Shown here: one piece after another, positions 9,777-17,343 of the stretch
Position numbering within the stretch: the stretch's first letter is position 1
How the letters are laid out: every line of letters begins with the position of its first letter
NCBI GenBank assembly: GCA_017412245.1
Contig: JAFPYI010000016.1
Coordinates: 1 to 64,000 of the forward strand
Reading direction: 5' to 3'
Source: Paludibacteraceae bacterium
GTDB lineage: Bacteria > Bacteroidota > Bacteroidia > Bacteroidales > Paludibacteraceae
DNA: 64,000 nucleotides
The notes under the pieces: model-generated
Told to the model about the DNA's origin: nothing
The model's input: the letters and a program-made list of their open reading frames with translations, nothing else
Database searches by the model: none
Translations under genes and position numbers: made by a program

Positions 9777-10303
9777 AAGACAAAAGACTGTTCAGCATCG
9801 GACAAATCATAGTTGTCCTTCTGCCTTTAACCATGCTCCTTTTTCCTTCGTGCAAGGAGAATAAATGGGCGGAATGGAAAGTGCAAAATCAAATATGGTT
9901 GGAGCAAAACCGCACTAAAGACAGTGTGCATGTGACTGCATCGGGACTGCAGTATAAGATTATTGCCGACCCGACGCCGAAAGATGCTTTGCCTAATTCC
10001 ACCAGTACCATCAATTGTGATTACACCGCCCGCCTGATCAACGGTTATCAAGTGGACGGAGGAAATGCGACACTGAGTTTGCCGAATACTATTCCGGGTT
10101 TCCGAGAAGGTTGTCACTTGGTGCATAATAACGGTGATATTGAGTTATATATCCCTTATTGGCTCGGATATGATTACGAGAAAGTGACAGGCGACGATGA
10201 ATATAATGCTGAAGGATACGGAACAGAAGGAACGCAAGCATATATTCCGCCCTACTCTACACTGATTTATACCATTCATATATGTTCCGTTACCGGAGAA
10301 TAA
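9761..10303 (+). CDS. FKBP-type peptidyl-prolyl isomerase-like lipoprotein
   Basis: The protein is 180 residues with an N-terminal hydrophobic stretch ending in LLFPSCKEN (lipobox). Residues after about 60 follow the FKBP pattern: VTASGLQYKIIADPTP, INCDYTARLINGYQVDGG, TIPGFREGCHLVHNNGDIELYIPYWLGYDY and IPPYSTLIYTIHI. Several usual active-site residues (the VFDSS and GVIxGWxEGL motifs) are altered, so catalysis may be weak and a folding-chaperone role is possible. It overlaps the upstream EnvC-like gene by 16 bases and the downstream lipoprotein by 22 bases. Confidence 0.75.
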   Translation: MDSKIEDKRLFSIGQIIVVLLPLTMLLFPSCKENKWAEWKVQNQIWLEQNRTKDSVHVTASGLQYKIIADPTPKDALPNSTSTINCDYTARLINGYQVDGGNATLSLPNTIPGFREGCHLVHNNGDIELYIPYWLGYDYEKVTGDDEYNAEGYGTEGTQAYIPPYSTLIYTIHICSVTGE

Positions 10304-10773
10304 TATTGGGTTTGTGCGTGTTGATGTTGAGTGCATGCGAAGGGACTACGTTTCAAAGTAGTGTTCCTGCTTATCCTGTGCGCGTCAGCATTGACACACG
10401 CGTCGGACAATGGGTTCATTTTCAGCCTACGGCAACAGGGGAATATATCGTCATTGATAAAAACGGATACCATTATCACGACGCCATCGTAGCACCGCTT
10501 AATGCTACAGATATGTGGGGATATGCCGGTATTGTGGTGTATATCAATATGATGGGAGGATATGATGCCTATGACCTTTGCTGTCCGAATTGTGCGTCAC
10601 TTCGCCAACCGTGCGAGATAAATGGTATTTTTGCTGTTTGTCCGCGTTGTGGAGAGCATTACGATTTGGGCTCCGGTACATCGGCTCCGCAAAAAGGTAT
10701 TGCGCACGAATATCTTAGACGATTGAATATCATCAATGCAGATGGCAAATTGACCATCACTCAACGCCAATGA
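10282..10773 (+). CDS. Rieske-like lipoprotein with Cys pairs
   Basis: This 163-residue protein has a signal sequence and lipobox (LCVLMLSACEG). Near residues 97-128 it carries CCPNC and CPRCGEHYDLGSG, then a conserved-looking KGIAHEYLRRLNI. The layout resembles Rieske-fold proteins found in Bacteroidota, but the His ligands of a true 2Fe-2S Rieske site are not evident, so it may bind zinc through four Cys or have lost its cluster. It overlaps both neighbours (22 bases upstream, 4 bases with rimM). The function is unknown. Confidence 0.6.
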   Translation: MFRYRRIILGLCVLMLSACEGTTFQSSVPAYPVRVSIDTRVGQWVHFQPTATGEYIVIDKNGYHYHDAIVAPLNATDMWGYAGIVVYINMMGGYDAYDLCCPNCASLRQPCEINGIFAVCPRCGEHYDLGSGTSAPQKGIAHEYLRRLNIINADGKLTITQRQ

Positions 10774-11168
10774 TTAATAACAAAGACCTCATATCTATCG
10801 GTATCATCCGTCGCACGCATGACAAGACTCTTCCTCCTTTTGTTTTTGTCAAACGAGACGGATTATTTGTGCCGTTTAAGTCTGAAGATATCTCGGAACT
10901 GAAAGGCGAAGAAGGTTTTGTTTTGCGTACAGATTTATTGGGAGATGAAGAAAATTCTTCTCTGCTTACATGGCAAGATATTGTGGGATTTTCCATTGTA
11001 GATAAAGAATCAGGCACTATCGGTGTTATTGAATCTATTGACGAATCGACCATCAATACGCTTGCCACATTGACAGACGGAAGGATGATTCCCTTGCACG
11101 AAGATTTCATCACCGATATTGACGAAGAGGCACAAACCATACACGTTAATCTTCCTTTCCAACTATGA
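10770..11168 (+). CDS. rimM: Ribosome maturation factor RimM, shortened N-domain
   Basis: RimM assists late maturation of the 30S subunit head by binding protein S19. The C-terminal PRC-barrel domain is clear (LTWQDIVGFSIVDKESGTIG, NTLATLTDGRMIPLHEDFI, HVNLPFQL). The N-terminal domain begins normally (ISIGIIRRTH, then DGLFVPFKSEDI) but lacks the usual GxxGEV strand region and the xxARxLxxxEIYV segment, so the protein is 132 residues where about 170 is usual. Start and stop overlap both neighbours by four bases (ATGA), which supports real expression. Followed by an RNA methyltransferase, consistent with a ribosome/RNA role. Confidence 0.75.
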   Translation: MINNKDLISIGIIRRTHDKTLPPFVFVKRDGLFVPFKSEDISELKGEEGFVLRTDLLGDEENSSLLTWQDIVGFSIVDKESGTIGVIESIDESTINTLATLTDGRMIPLHEDFITDIDEEAQTIHVNLPFQL

Positions 11169-11710
11169 ATACCAAACTGACGACAGCAGAGATGAATCGC
11201 CTGACGCCTGAAGCGTTCAAAGCAGCAGATAAACTGCCCTTGGTAGCGGTTTTAGACAATGTGCGCAGTCAGCATAATGTAGGAGCTGTTTTTCGTACAG
11301 CAGATGCCATGCGATTGGAACAAGTGGTGCTATGTGGAATCTGTTGCTGTCCGCCCAATCAAGAGATACACAAGACCGCTTTGGGTGCGGAAGAAAGTGT
11401 AGAATGGCAGTATTACAAAGAGACAACAGATGCCATTCGCGAATTGAAGGAGAAAGGCTATCAAGTGTATGCTGTGGAGCAAGCGCATAATTCCATCACG
11501 CTGGAACATTTTGCTCAGCAGATGAGTTCATCTCAAAAGATTGCCGTTATTTTCGGTCATGAGGTTTTCGGTGTGCAACAAGAAGTGATTGATTTATGCG
11601 ACGGCTGTATTGAGATTCCGCAATATGGTACCAAACACTCGTTAAACGTCAGCGTGACAGCCGGCATTGTGTTATACCGACTCAGCGAAACCTTCAGACG
11701 TGGAGAATAA
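11165..11710 (+). CDS. SpoU/TrmH-family RNA 2'-O-methyltransferase
   Basis: All three SPOUT motifs are visible in 181 residues: NVRSQHNVGAVFRTADA (motif 1), IAVIFGHEVFGV (motif 2) and IEIPQYGTKHSLNVSVTAGI (motif 3, knot region). Family members transfer a methyl group from S-adenosylmethionine to ribose 2'-OH in tRNA or rRNA; the specific target cannot be assigned here. No N-terminal L30e-like domain is present, so it is the short form. The ATG overlaps the rimM stop by four bases, and a GTG for the U32 gene lies before its stop. Confidence 0.88.
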   Translation: MNTKLTTAEMNRLTPEAFKAADKLPLVAVLDNVRSQHNVGAVFRTADAMRLEQVVLCGICCCPPNQEIHKTALGAEESVEWQYYKETTDAIRELKEKGYQVYAVEQAHNSITLEHFAQQMSSSQKIAVIFGHEVFGVQQEVIDLCDGCIEIPQYGTKHSLNVSVTAGIVLYRLSETFRRGE

Positions 11711-13166
11711 GAGATTGCAGATATTATCCCCTGCTCGCGACAAACAAGTGGCTTTTGCTGCGATACAAGCCGGAGCCGATGCCATTTATATCGGTGCTCC
11801 GCAATTTGGAGCGCGTCAAGCGGCAGGAAACAGTCTGGAAGATTTAGCAGAAGTAGTACAACAAGCACATTTATATGGTGTGCAAGTGTTGGTGACGCTA
11901 AACACCTTACTTCACGAAGACGAATATGCCACTGCCGTGAAGATGGCGCATGAATTATACCGGATTGGTGTTGATGCGCTTATTATTCAAGATTTGCATC
12001 TCCTGGATTTCGATTTACCCCCTATTCGTTTACATGCTTCCACTCAATGCGATAATCGCAGTCCGGAACAAGTGAAACACTTGCGAGACCTGGGATTTAA
12101 GCGAGTGGTCTTAGCGCGTGAGTTGGGCATTGATGAGATTCGCGCTATTCATCAAGCTGTGCCGGAGATAGAATTGGAAGCCTTCGTACACGGGGCGTTG
12201 TGTGTGAGTTATTCCGGACGATGCTATATCAGCGAAATATTAGCAGGACGAAGTGCCAACAGAGGTGCTTGTGCGCAATATTGCAGGATGGCGTATGATC
12301 TGCTGGACGAGAATATGAATGAGGTTTTGGATGATGAAGGCAAACCGATTCATCAACGTCATTTACTGTCCTTGCAGGATATGGATCGTAGTGCTTATTT
12401 GGAGGAATTGATTGATGCGGGTGTGACGACCTTTAAGATTGAAGGACGACTGAAAGATGCGGATTATGTAACCAATATAACTGCATACTATCGTGACCTC
12501 ATAGACCGCTATGCCGAAAGGACAAAGAACGCTGCGTTAATAGAGAAAAGACATATTTACAGTCGTTCCTTTATCCCCAATCCCGAAAAGACTTTCCATC
12601 GCGGAGGAATAGATTATTTTCTGCATGGTCGCACAGCCAAAATGGCCAATTGGGACACGCCTAAATCAACGGGAGAAGCGATTGGCAAAGTGGTTGAGAT
12701 GAGAGGAAACAGTTTGCGTGTGCGTCTGAAAGCCGGCATTTCTCTTCACAACGGCGACGGATTGAGTCTGGGTGCAGAAGGTTTTTCTGTTAACGGGATA
12801 GACGGAGAGTGGATAAAGATTAACAAGAGTCTTGCGGCTTCGGATTTTCGATTGCCGGTAGCGGTATTTCGTAATCTGGATGTTGAGTTTGTCAAGTCCT
12901 TACACAGCGAGCGCAAGATTCCCGTAGATATTTTGTTTCGCGAGACGGAAGATGGTTTTGATTTGCAAATAGGCGAGCAAAAAGAACATTTTGTCTATTC
13001 GCACGAGCCGGCCAAGAATGCAGAAAAAGCGATTGAGACCATTCGAACGCAGTTAGCCAAACTCGGGGACACACCTTATATTGCCCGCAATATACGGATT
13101 GAAAGCAAACCCTATTTTATACCTATCAGTATCTTGAACGAATGGAGACGAAAGACTATCCATTGA
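11700..13166 (+). CDS. U32 peptidase-family protein (RNA hydroxylation type), missing its normal C-terminus
   Basis: The 488-residue product carries the U32 core: ILSPARDKQVAFAAIQAGAD near the start and the signature EAFVHGALCVSYSGRCY with CAQYC downstream. Characterised relatives (RlhA, TrhP) take part in hydroxylation of 23S rRNA or tRNA rather than proteolysis. The GTG at 11700, overlapping the upstream stop, fits the family N-terminus; a further in-frame GTG at 11667 is less likely. The frame ends at SILNEWRRKTIH, where related Bacteroidota proteins continue into a Cys-rich tail. That tail is found in the next, overlapping ORF in another frame. Confidence 0.82.
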   Translation: MENKRLQILSPARDKQVAFAAIQAGADAIYIGAPQFGARQAAGNSLEDLAEVVQQAHLYGVQVLVTLNTLLHEDEYATAVKMAHELYRIGVDALIIQDLHLLDFDLPPIRLHASTQCDNRSPEQVKHLRDLGFKRVVLARELGIDEIRAIHQAVPEIELEAFVHGALCVSYSGRCYISEILAGRSANRGACAQYCRMAYDLLDENMNEVLDDEGKPIHQRHLLSLQDMDRSAYLEELIDAGVTTFKIEGRLKDADYVTNITAYYRDLIDRYAERTKNAALIEKRHIYSRSFIPNPEKTFHRGGIDYFLHGRTAKMANWDTPKSTGEAIGKVVEMRGNSLRVRLKAGISLHNGDGLSLGAEGFSVNGIDGEWIKINKSLAASDFRLPVAVFRNLDVEFVKSLHSERKIPVDILFRETEDGFDLQIGEQKEHFVYSHEPAKNAEKAIETIRTQLAKLGDTPYIARNIRIESKPYFIPISILNEWRRKTIH

Positions 13167-13327
13167 TGACTTGCAAATACTGCCTGCTTTACGAGTTAGG
13201 CCATTGTCGCAAGACGAATCCTTATCCAAAAGAGAAGGAACCACGTTATTTGCGGCTACGCAATAATACGGTTTTGCGTCTTACGTTCGATTGCAAGAAC
13301 TGCCAAATGCTGGTTGACGAATGTTAG
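13142..13327 (+). CDS. Detached Cys-rich C-terminal segment of U32-family protein
   Basis: The 61-residue ORF (MTCKYCLLYELGHC, later LRLTFDCKNCQMLVDEC) resembles the C-terminal tail of Bacteroidota U32 proteins, with a CxxC plus further Cys likely to hold an iron-sulphur cluster or zinc. It overlaps the U32 ORF by 25 bases in a different frame, and its stop overlaps the start of the pectinesterase gene. About 80 residues that usually separate the core and tail are not encoded. Either a deletion with frameshift separated the parts, leaving a re-initiated fragment, or the two act as separate subunits. Confidence 0.55.
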   Translation: METKDYPLMTCKYCLLYELGHCRKTNPYPKEKEPRYLRLRNNTVLRLTFDCKNCQMLVDEC

Positions 13328-14535
13328 CACTTATTTTTTCTCTTATATTACACGTTCATTCGGGCGAGAGCATTCAAACGGCCATCGATAGCGCGCGAAC
13401 TATATATAACACGCGTGGGGAGAGAACGACTATTCTTATTGAACCGGGTACGTATCAAGAAGAATTGACAGTTGATGTGCCGGGTTTGAGTCTTAAGAAC
13501 AGTGCCAAGAAGGCATCTATTGCTTTGCATAATAACGGTGTTGAATGCGACAAGAACGCTGTTCGTATCAGTTGGTATTACGGGCATGGATATCAATACA
13601 AGAGTATGGGTGAACGCGTGAATTACGGCGGCAGGAGAGAAAGACGATGGAACGCTTCTGTATTGGTAACTGCGCCGGATTTCTATGCAGAAAATATCAT
13701 CTTTGAGAACTCATTCAATTTATATGTCTCCGAGCGAGAGGCACAAGACAGTTTGGTGGATATCAGTCAGTCCGATATGCCCTGGACGGCCAAAGAGCGA
13801 CCGAAAAAACGAATGCCTGAAAGGCCGAAGATTATTGGTTCTACAGAGGTGCAACAGAAACGTTTTCGCGAACGAGCCGCTGCTATCTCTTTTACGGAAA
13901 CAGCGACTAATGCGCACTTGAAAAACTGCCGTGCCGTAGGCAGACAAGATGTTGTTTACGGCGACCAAGGAGCAAGTGTCTATTGGGAAGGAGGAATACT
14001 ACAAGGCGGCGTAGATTTTATTTTCGGAGCGATGTGTTTTTGTGCCGAGGGCGTAACGATTGTAGCGAATATCAATAACGAGAAAAACGACAAGTGTTAT
14101 ATCTCTGCCGGACGAAGCGGAAGTGAGCCCAACGGAGAACAGATAGAAGATAATCATTCCCGCGGAATGCTATTCTATAAGTGTTCTATTCGGTTGGCGA
14201 CAGAAGATGAGTTGGCCAATCCTGTAAAAGACAAGAATTGGACGATAGACAAAGGCGAAGCACAAGTTTTTCTGGCTCGTCCCTGGAGATGGTGGGGCGA
14301 GACTGTTTGGGCTTATACCCAATGGGAAAAAGGTATTTTGAACAAGGAAGGATGGTCCCTTGGATTAGTGAAAGACAAAGAAGGATTTAATGTTGATAAT
14401 CCGTGTCCGAACAGTTATGAATATCGTTCGCAGGACCGTTCTGAAGGAAGGCCCCAATGGGTGAAGGTATTGAAAAAACCTACTCTGCCGGACGGAACAG
14501 TCATCAAGCCCCAAGAATGGTTGCGTGGGGAATAA
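13321..14535 (+). CDS. Pectinesterase-family protein (CE8)
   Basis: This 404-residue right-handed beta-helix protein has the CE8 active-site blocks GRQDVVYGDQG (first Asp), GGVDFIFGAMCF (catalytic Asp) and LARPWRWWGETVWAY (usual motif LGRPW, Arg kept). Pectinesterases de-methylate homogalacturonan, releasing methanol. The N-terminus (MLALIFSLILHVHSG) is a short signal-like segment. A charged insert (about residues 150-185, including RPKKRMPERPK) interrupts the helix. The ATG overlaps the upstream small ORF by seven bases. Together with the GH28 and DUF4861 genes at 27.6-30.2 kb it suggests pectin use. Confidence 0.85.
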   Translation: MLALIFSLILHVHSGESIQTAIDSARTIYNTRGERTTILIEPGTYQEELTVDVPGLSLKNSAKKASIALHNNGVECDKNAVRISWYYGHGYQYKSMGERVNYGGRRERRWNASVLVTAPDFYAENIIFENSFNLYVSEREAQDSLVDISQSDMPWTAKERPKKRMPERPKIIGSTEVQQKRFRERAAAISFTETATNAHLKNCRAVGRQDVVYGDQGASVYWEGGILQGGVDFIFGAMCFCAEGVTIVANINNEKNDKCYISAGRSGSEPNGEQIEDNHSRGMLFYKCSIRLATEDELANPVKDKNWTIDKGEAQVFLARPWRWWGETVWAYTQWEKGILNKEGWSLGLVKDKEGFNVDNPCPNSYEYRSQDRSEGRPQWVKVLKKPTLPDGTVIKPQEWLRGE

Positions 14536-14573
14536 TTTTTCCATAAAGATAGACGAATTGACGGAAAAAGTAG

Positions 14574-14600
14574 AAAAAGAGTCGCGAGTGACTCTTTTTT
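14574..14600 (+). terminator. Rho-independent terminator
   Basis: A ten-base stem (AAAAAGAGTC pairing with GACTCTTTTT) around a six-base loop, followed by a T run, closes the pectinesterase unit. The A-rich upstream side would also allow termination from the other direction. Confidence 0.85.
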
Positions 14601-14611
14601 GAGACATATAC

Positions 14612-14642
14612 TTGTATATGTCATTATTTTTTTGTACCTTTG
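14612..14642 (+). promoter_or_regulatory. Bacteroidota promoter for dapB
   Basis: TTG at 14612-14614, 20 bases, then TACCTTTG at 14635-14642 matches the -33/-7 consensus. It follows the terminator directly, which marks a new transcription unit. Confidence 0.8.
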
Positions 14643-14678
14643 CGCCCGTTTATGAAAAACGCAGTCAATCGTGCATGT

Positions 14679-15386
14679 ATGGCTAAAAAAATAGCAATAA
14701 TAGGATACGGCAAGATGGGGCATATGATAGAAGAAATTGCCCTTCAACGCGGCCATGAGGTAATAGCGATTATAGAGCCTAACCCCGACCCTTCTCTCAA
14801 AGGAAAGGAGAATGTTTTTTCGCTAGAAGAAGGCTTTGCGAGTGAGGCTTTCCGGCGTGCAGATGTAGCGATTGAGTTCACTACACCGGCTACGGCAGAG
14901 GGAAATATTTTACGCGCGTGGGCGCAAGGCGTGCCTGTAGTGTGCGGAACGACGGGATGGAAACCGGAGGAAGTGAAATTGGAAAATGGGAAATGGAAAA
15001 TTGTCAAAGAAGGCAACCGCACCATTATCCAAAATGAATCAGGCAAAACCATGCTGATGTGGAGCAGTAATTACTCGGTAGGTGTAAATTTGTTCTTTGA
15101 ACTGAATAAGCAATTAGCCTCAGCAATGGTTTCGCAACCGCAATATACGCCTTCGATAAAAGAGATACACCATATTCACAAATTGGATAAACCTTCGGGA
15201 ACGGCAAAGACTTTAGCGGAGCAGATTGGCACGAATGTTGCTATAGAATCTATTCGCGAAGGAGAGGTTCCCGGAACGCATGAAGTGAAATGGGACAGCG
15301 AAGAAGATACAATCATTATCACTCATATTGCCAAAGGTCGTAGAGGTTTTGCTTTGGGAGCCGTTCTTGCAGCAGAGCAAATTTGA
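14679..15386 (+). CDS. dapB: 4-hydroxy-tetrahydrodipicolinate reductase
   Basis: DapB reduces 4-hydroxy-tetrahydrodipicolinate with NAD(P)H in lysine and meso-diaminopimelate synthesis. The nucleotide-binding GYGKMG is at 9-14, CGTTGW near 89-94, and the catalytic/substrate block HHIHKLDKPSGT at 164-175. Two oddities are visible. Residues about 101-117 (LENGKWKIVKEG and following) look like a translated text-like repeat and make the loop about 14 residues longer than in relatives. The protein ends at LGAVLAAEQI, roughly 15 residues early. The ATG at 14679 fits the family start; an ATG at 14652, ten bases after the -7 element, would add nine residues. Confidence 0.88.
   Translation: MAKKIAIIGYGKMGHMIEEIALQRGHEVIAIIEPNPDPSLKGKENVFSLEEGFASEAFRRADVAIEFTTPATAEGNILRAWAQGVPVVCGTTGWKPEEVKLENGKWKIVKEGNRTIIQNESGKTMLMWSSNYSVGVNLFFELNKQLASAMVSQPQYTPSIKEIHHIHKLDKPSGTAKTLAEQIGTNVAIESIREGEVPGTHEVKWDSEEDTIIITHIAKGRRGFALGAVLAAEQI
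14975..15003. repeat. Text-like repeat inside dapB
   Basis: The sequence GGAAAATGGGAAATGGAAAA with flanking GAAATT and TTG has the same heptad-like style as the intergenic repeats in this window but is read in frame within dapB. Confidence 0.55.
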
Positions 15387-15396
15387 AGACTATGAC

Positions 15397-15436
15397 AAAA
15401 CCACGTAAAAACCACAGAAAAACCACGTGATAACCC
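15397..15436. repeat. AAAACCACG repeat, copy 1
   Basis: Three tandem variants of AAAACCACGT/AAAACCACAG followed by ATAACCCC lie between dapB and lepB. A related pair is found at 24055-24074, also intergenic. Confidence 0.6.
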
Positions 15437-15457
15437 CATTAAAGAAAAGAAAAAATA

Positions 15458-16798
15458 ATGAAGAATTTTAAGGAACGCATAGAAGAAGTAACCCGCGGCG
15501 GATGGATACGCGCCGGAATTTGGAGCGCATTGTATGTCATCTTCGTATTCTGGGTAGCTTGGGGCGACTGGAAAAGTTTAGGATGGTTAGCCTTGCTGCC
15601 GCTGATTATTGACGCATTCACGACGAAATATATCAATTACAGTTGGTGGAAAAAATACAAAGACACCAAACCGGCATTATACACCATCTTCTCCTGGATA
15701 GATGCTATTGTGTTTGCGTTGGTGGCGGTTTATTTCATCAATCTGTATATTTTCCAGAACTACCAGATACCGAGTTCCAGTCTGGAGAAGACTTTGCGTG
15801 TAGGCGATTTTCTGTATGTAAGCAAGATGGCTTACGGTGCGCGTGTGCCTCAAACGCCATTGTCTATGCCGCTGGTACAACACACTATGCCGAATTGGTT
15901 AGGAGGAGGAAAGAGTTATTTTGACAATCCGCATTGGGAATACAAACGTCTTAAAGGTTGGACGAGTCCGAAGAAAGGCGATATAGTGGTATTCAATTTC
16001 CCGACAGGCGATACTGTTTGCACCAATATGCAAAATCCGGATTATTATACGCTTTGTTACTACTACGGAGAAGAAGTGGTCAAGAATCGCAAAGATGTGT
16101 TCGGCGAGATTGTGGTTCGTCCGGTGGACAGACGTGAGAACTATGTGAAACGTTGCGTAGGTGAACCGGGAGACAGTCTGAAAATCGTGGACAATGTGAT
16201 TTGGACAAAGGCGAATGAAGATTGGACAGCAGAGCCGGAAAAAGAAGGAAAACAATTGAATTATCTCATTGAGACGGACGGCCATATTCTCTCCGGCAAA
16301 TACTTGGAGAAGATAGGCATCAGCGTGGCTGACCGCATACAATTAGATGCCACCGTTTGGCATTTCCCGTTGACGCAAGCGATGAAAGCCGAACTGGAGA
16401 AAAATCCGCATATATTGACTGTTGCTTTGGAACCGGAGACACAAGGCGGCGCTGTTTATCCGCTGGGACATAACGACTGGACGCGTGATAACTACGGACC
16501 GATTTATATTCCGAAAAAAGGCGACAAGCTGTTGATTACCGAAGAGAATTACTGGATTTACAAACGCATTGCCAATGCCTATGAGTTCAAGCCGATGAAG
16601 ATTGGCGAAGAATATGAATTCGAGATGGACTATTATTGGATGATGGGCGACAATCGGCATAATAGCGCAGACAGCCGTTATTGGGGATTTGTGCCTGAGG
16701 ACCATATTGTAGGACGACCGGTATTCATCTGGTTGAGCGTGGATAAAGACAAACATTCGATTCGTTGGAATCGGTTAGGGCGAGGAGCAAAAAGGTAA
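15458..16798 (+). CDS. lepB: Signal peptidase I
   Basis: The 446-residue S26 peptidase removes signal peptides at the periplasmic face of the inner membrane. Transmembrane segments are seen at about 20-65 and 78-100. The catalytic Ser is in YQIPSSSLEKTL (about 107, usual form PTSSMEKTL), the general-base Lys in NYVKRCVGEPGDSL, and the C-terminal box is MGDNRHNSADSRYWGFVPEDHIVG. A large insert between boxes is normal for Bacteroidota LepB. The stop overlaps the ATG of the next gene by one base. Confidence 0.93.
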   Translation: MKNFKERIEEVTRGGWIRAGIWSALYVIFVFWVAWGDWKSLGWLALLPLIIDAFTTKYINYSWWKKYKDTKPALYTIFSWIDAIVFALVAVYFINLYIFQNYQIPSSSLEKTLRVGDFLYVSKMAYGARVPQTPLSMPLVQHTMPNWLGGGKSYFDNPHWEYKRLKGWTSPKKGDIVVFNFPTGDTVCTNMQNPDYYTLCYYYGEEVVKNRKDVFGEIVVRPVDRRENYVKRCVGEPGDSLKIVDNVIWTKANEDWTAEPEKEGKQLNYLIETDGHILSGKYLEKIGISVADRIQLDATVWHFPLTQAMKAELEKNPHILTVALEPETQGGAVYPLGHNDWTRDNYGPIYIPKKGDKLLITEENYWIYKRIANAYEFKPMKIGEEYEFEMDYYWMMGDNRHNSADSRYWGFVPEDHIVGRPVFIWLSVDKDKHSIRWNRLGRGAKR

Positions 16799-17343
16799 TG
16801 GTGTTACCTGTCGCATATATGGCTCCTGCGGATTGGTACAAAGCCTATTTGGTGCAGCCGGAGGAGGTTGAGATAGAAGGACTGGAGAGTTTTGAGAAAC
16901 AAACCTGTCGCAACCGATGCCGAATAAGTATGCCCGACGGCCCGTTGACATTGAGTGTACCGGTAAAAAAAGTAGAACATAAACAACTAACACGAGATAT
17001 AGAAATCAGTTATCAAAGCCACTGGCAACACCAACACTGGATTTCGTTAGTATCGGCTTACAAACACACACCGTATTTCGGGTATTACGAAGAGTTTTTT
17101 CGGCCGTTCTACGAGAAAGAGTATCGTTTTTTATGGGATTTGAACAACGAGATACACGAAACCATCATGCAGTTGCTGTTGAATAGTCCCAAACGCGTGG
17201 AAGGTTTTGCATACAAGGCTACGGATGACTGGCGAGGAGAAGAATTGAATTGTTATTTTGGCGACGGACAAAGTATTTTAGACGAACTTTTTGAGTTCGG
17301 TCCGGCAACCATGGGACGTTTAGAGAAAAATGAAAAATATTGA
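16798..17343 (+). CDS. WbqC family protein
   Basis: This 181-residue cytosolic protein fits the WbqC-like family (AYMAPADWYKAYLVQPEEVE, CRISMPDGPLTLSVPVKK, LVSAYKHTPYFGYYEEFF). Members occur in O-antigen and modified-sugar loci and are suspected to act on aminosugar intermediates, but the reaction is not settled. In Bacteroidota the gene commonly follows lepB, as here. The ATG at 16798 overlaps the lepB stop and is preferred over an upstream in-frame codon at 16765. It overlaps ilvE by 14 bases. Confidence 0.85.
   Translation: MVLPVAYMAPADWYKAYLVQPEEVEIEGLESFEKQTCRNRCRISMPDGPLTLSVPVKKVEHKQLTRDIEISYQSHWQHQHWISLVSAYKHTPYFGYYEEFFRPFYEKEYRFLWDLNNEIHETIMQLLLNSPKRVEGFAYKATDDWRGEELNCYFGDGQSILDELFEFGPATMGRLEKNEKY

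Noticed and set aside
13142..13166. Programmed ribosomal frameshift joining the two U32 ORFs
   Set aside because: No slippery heptamer or downstream structure was seen, and about 80 linker residues would still be missing.
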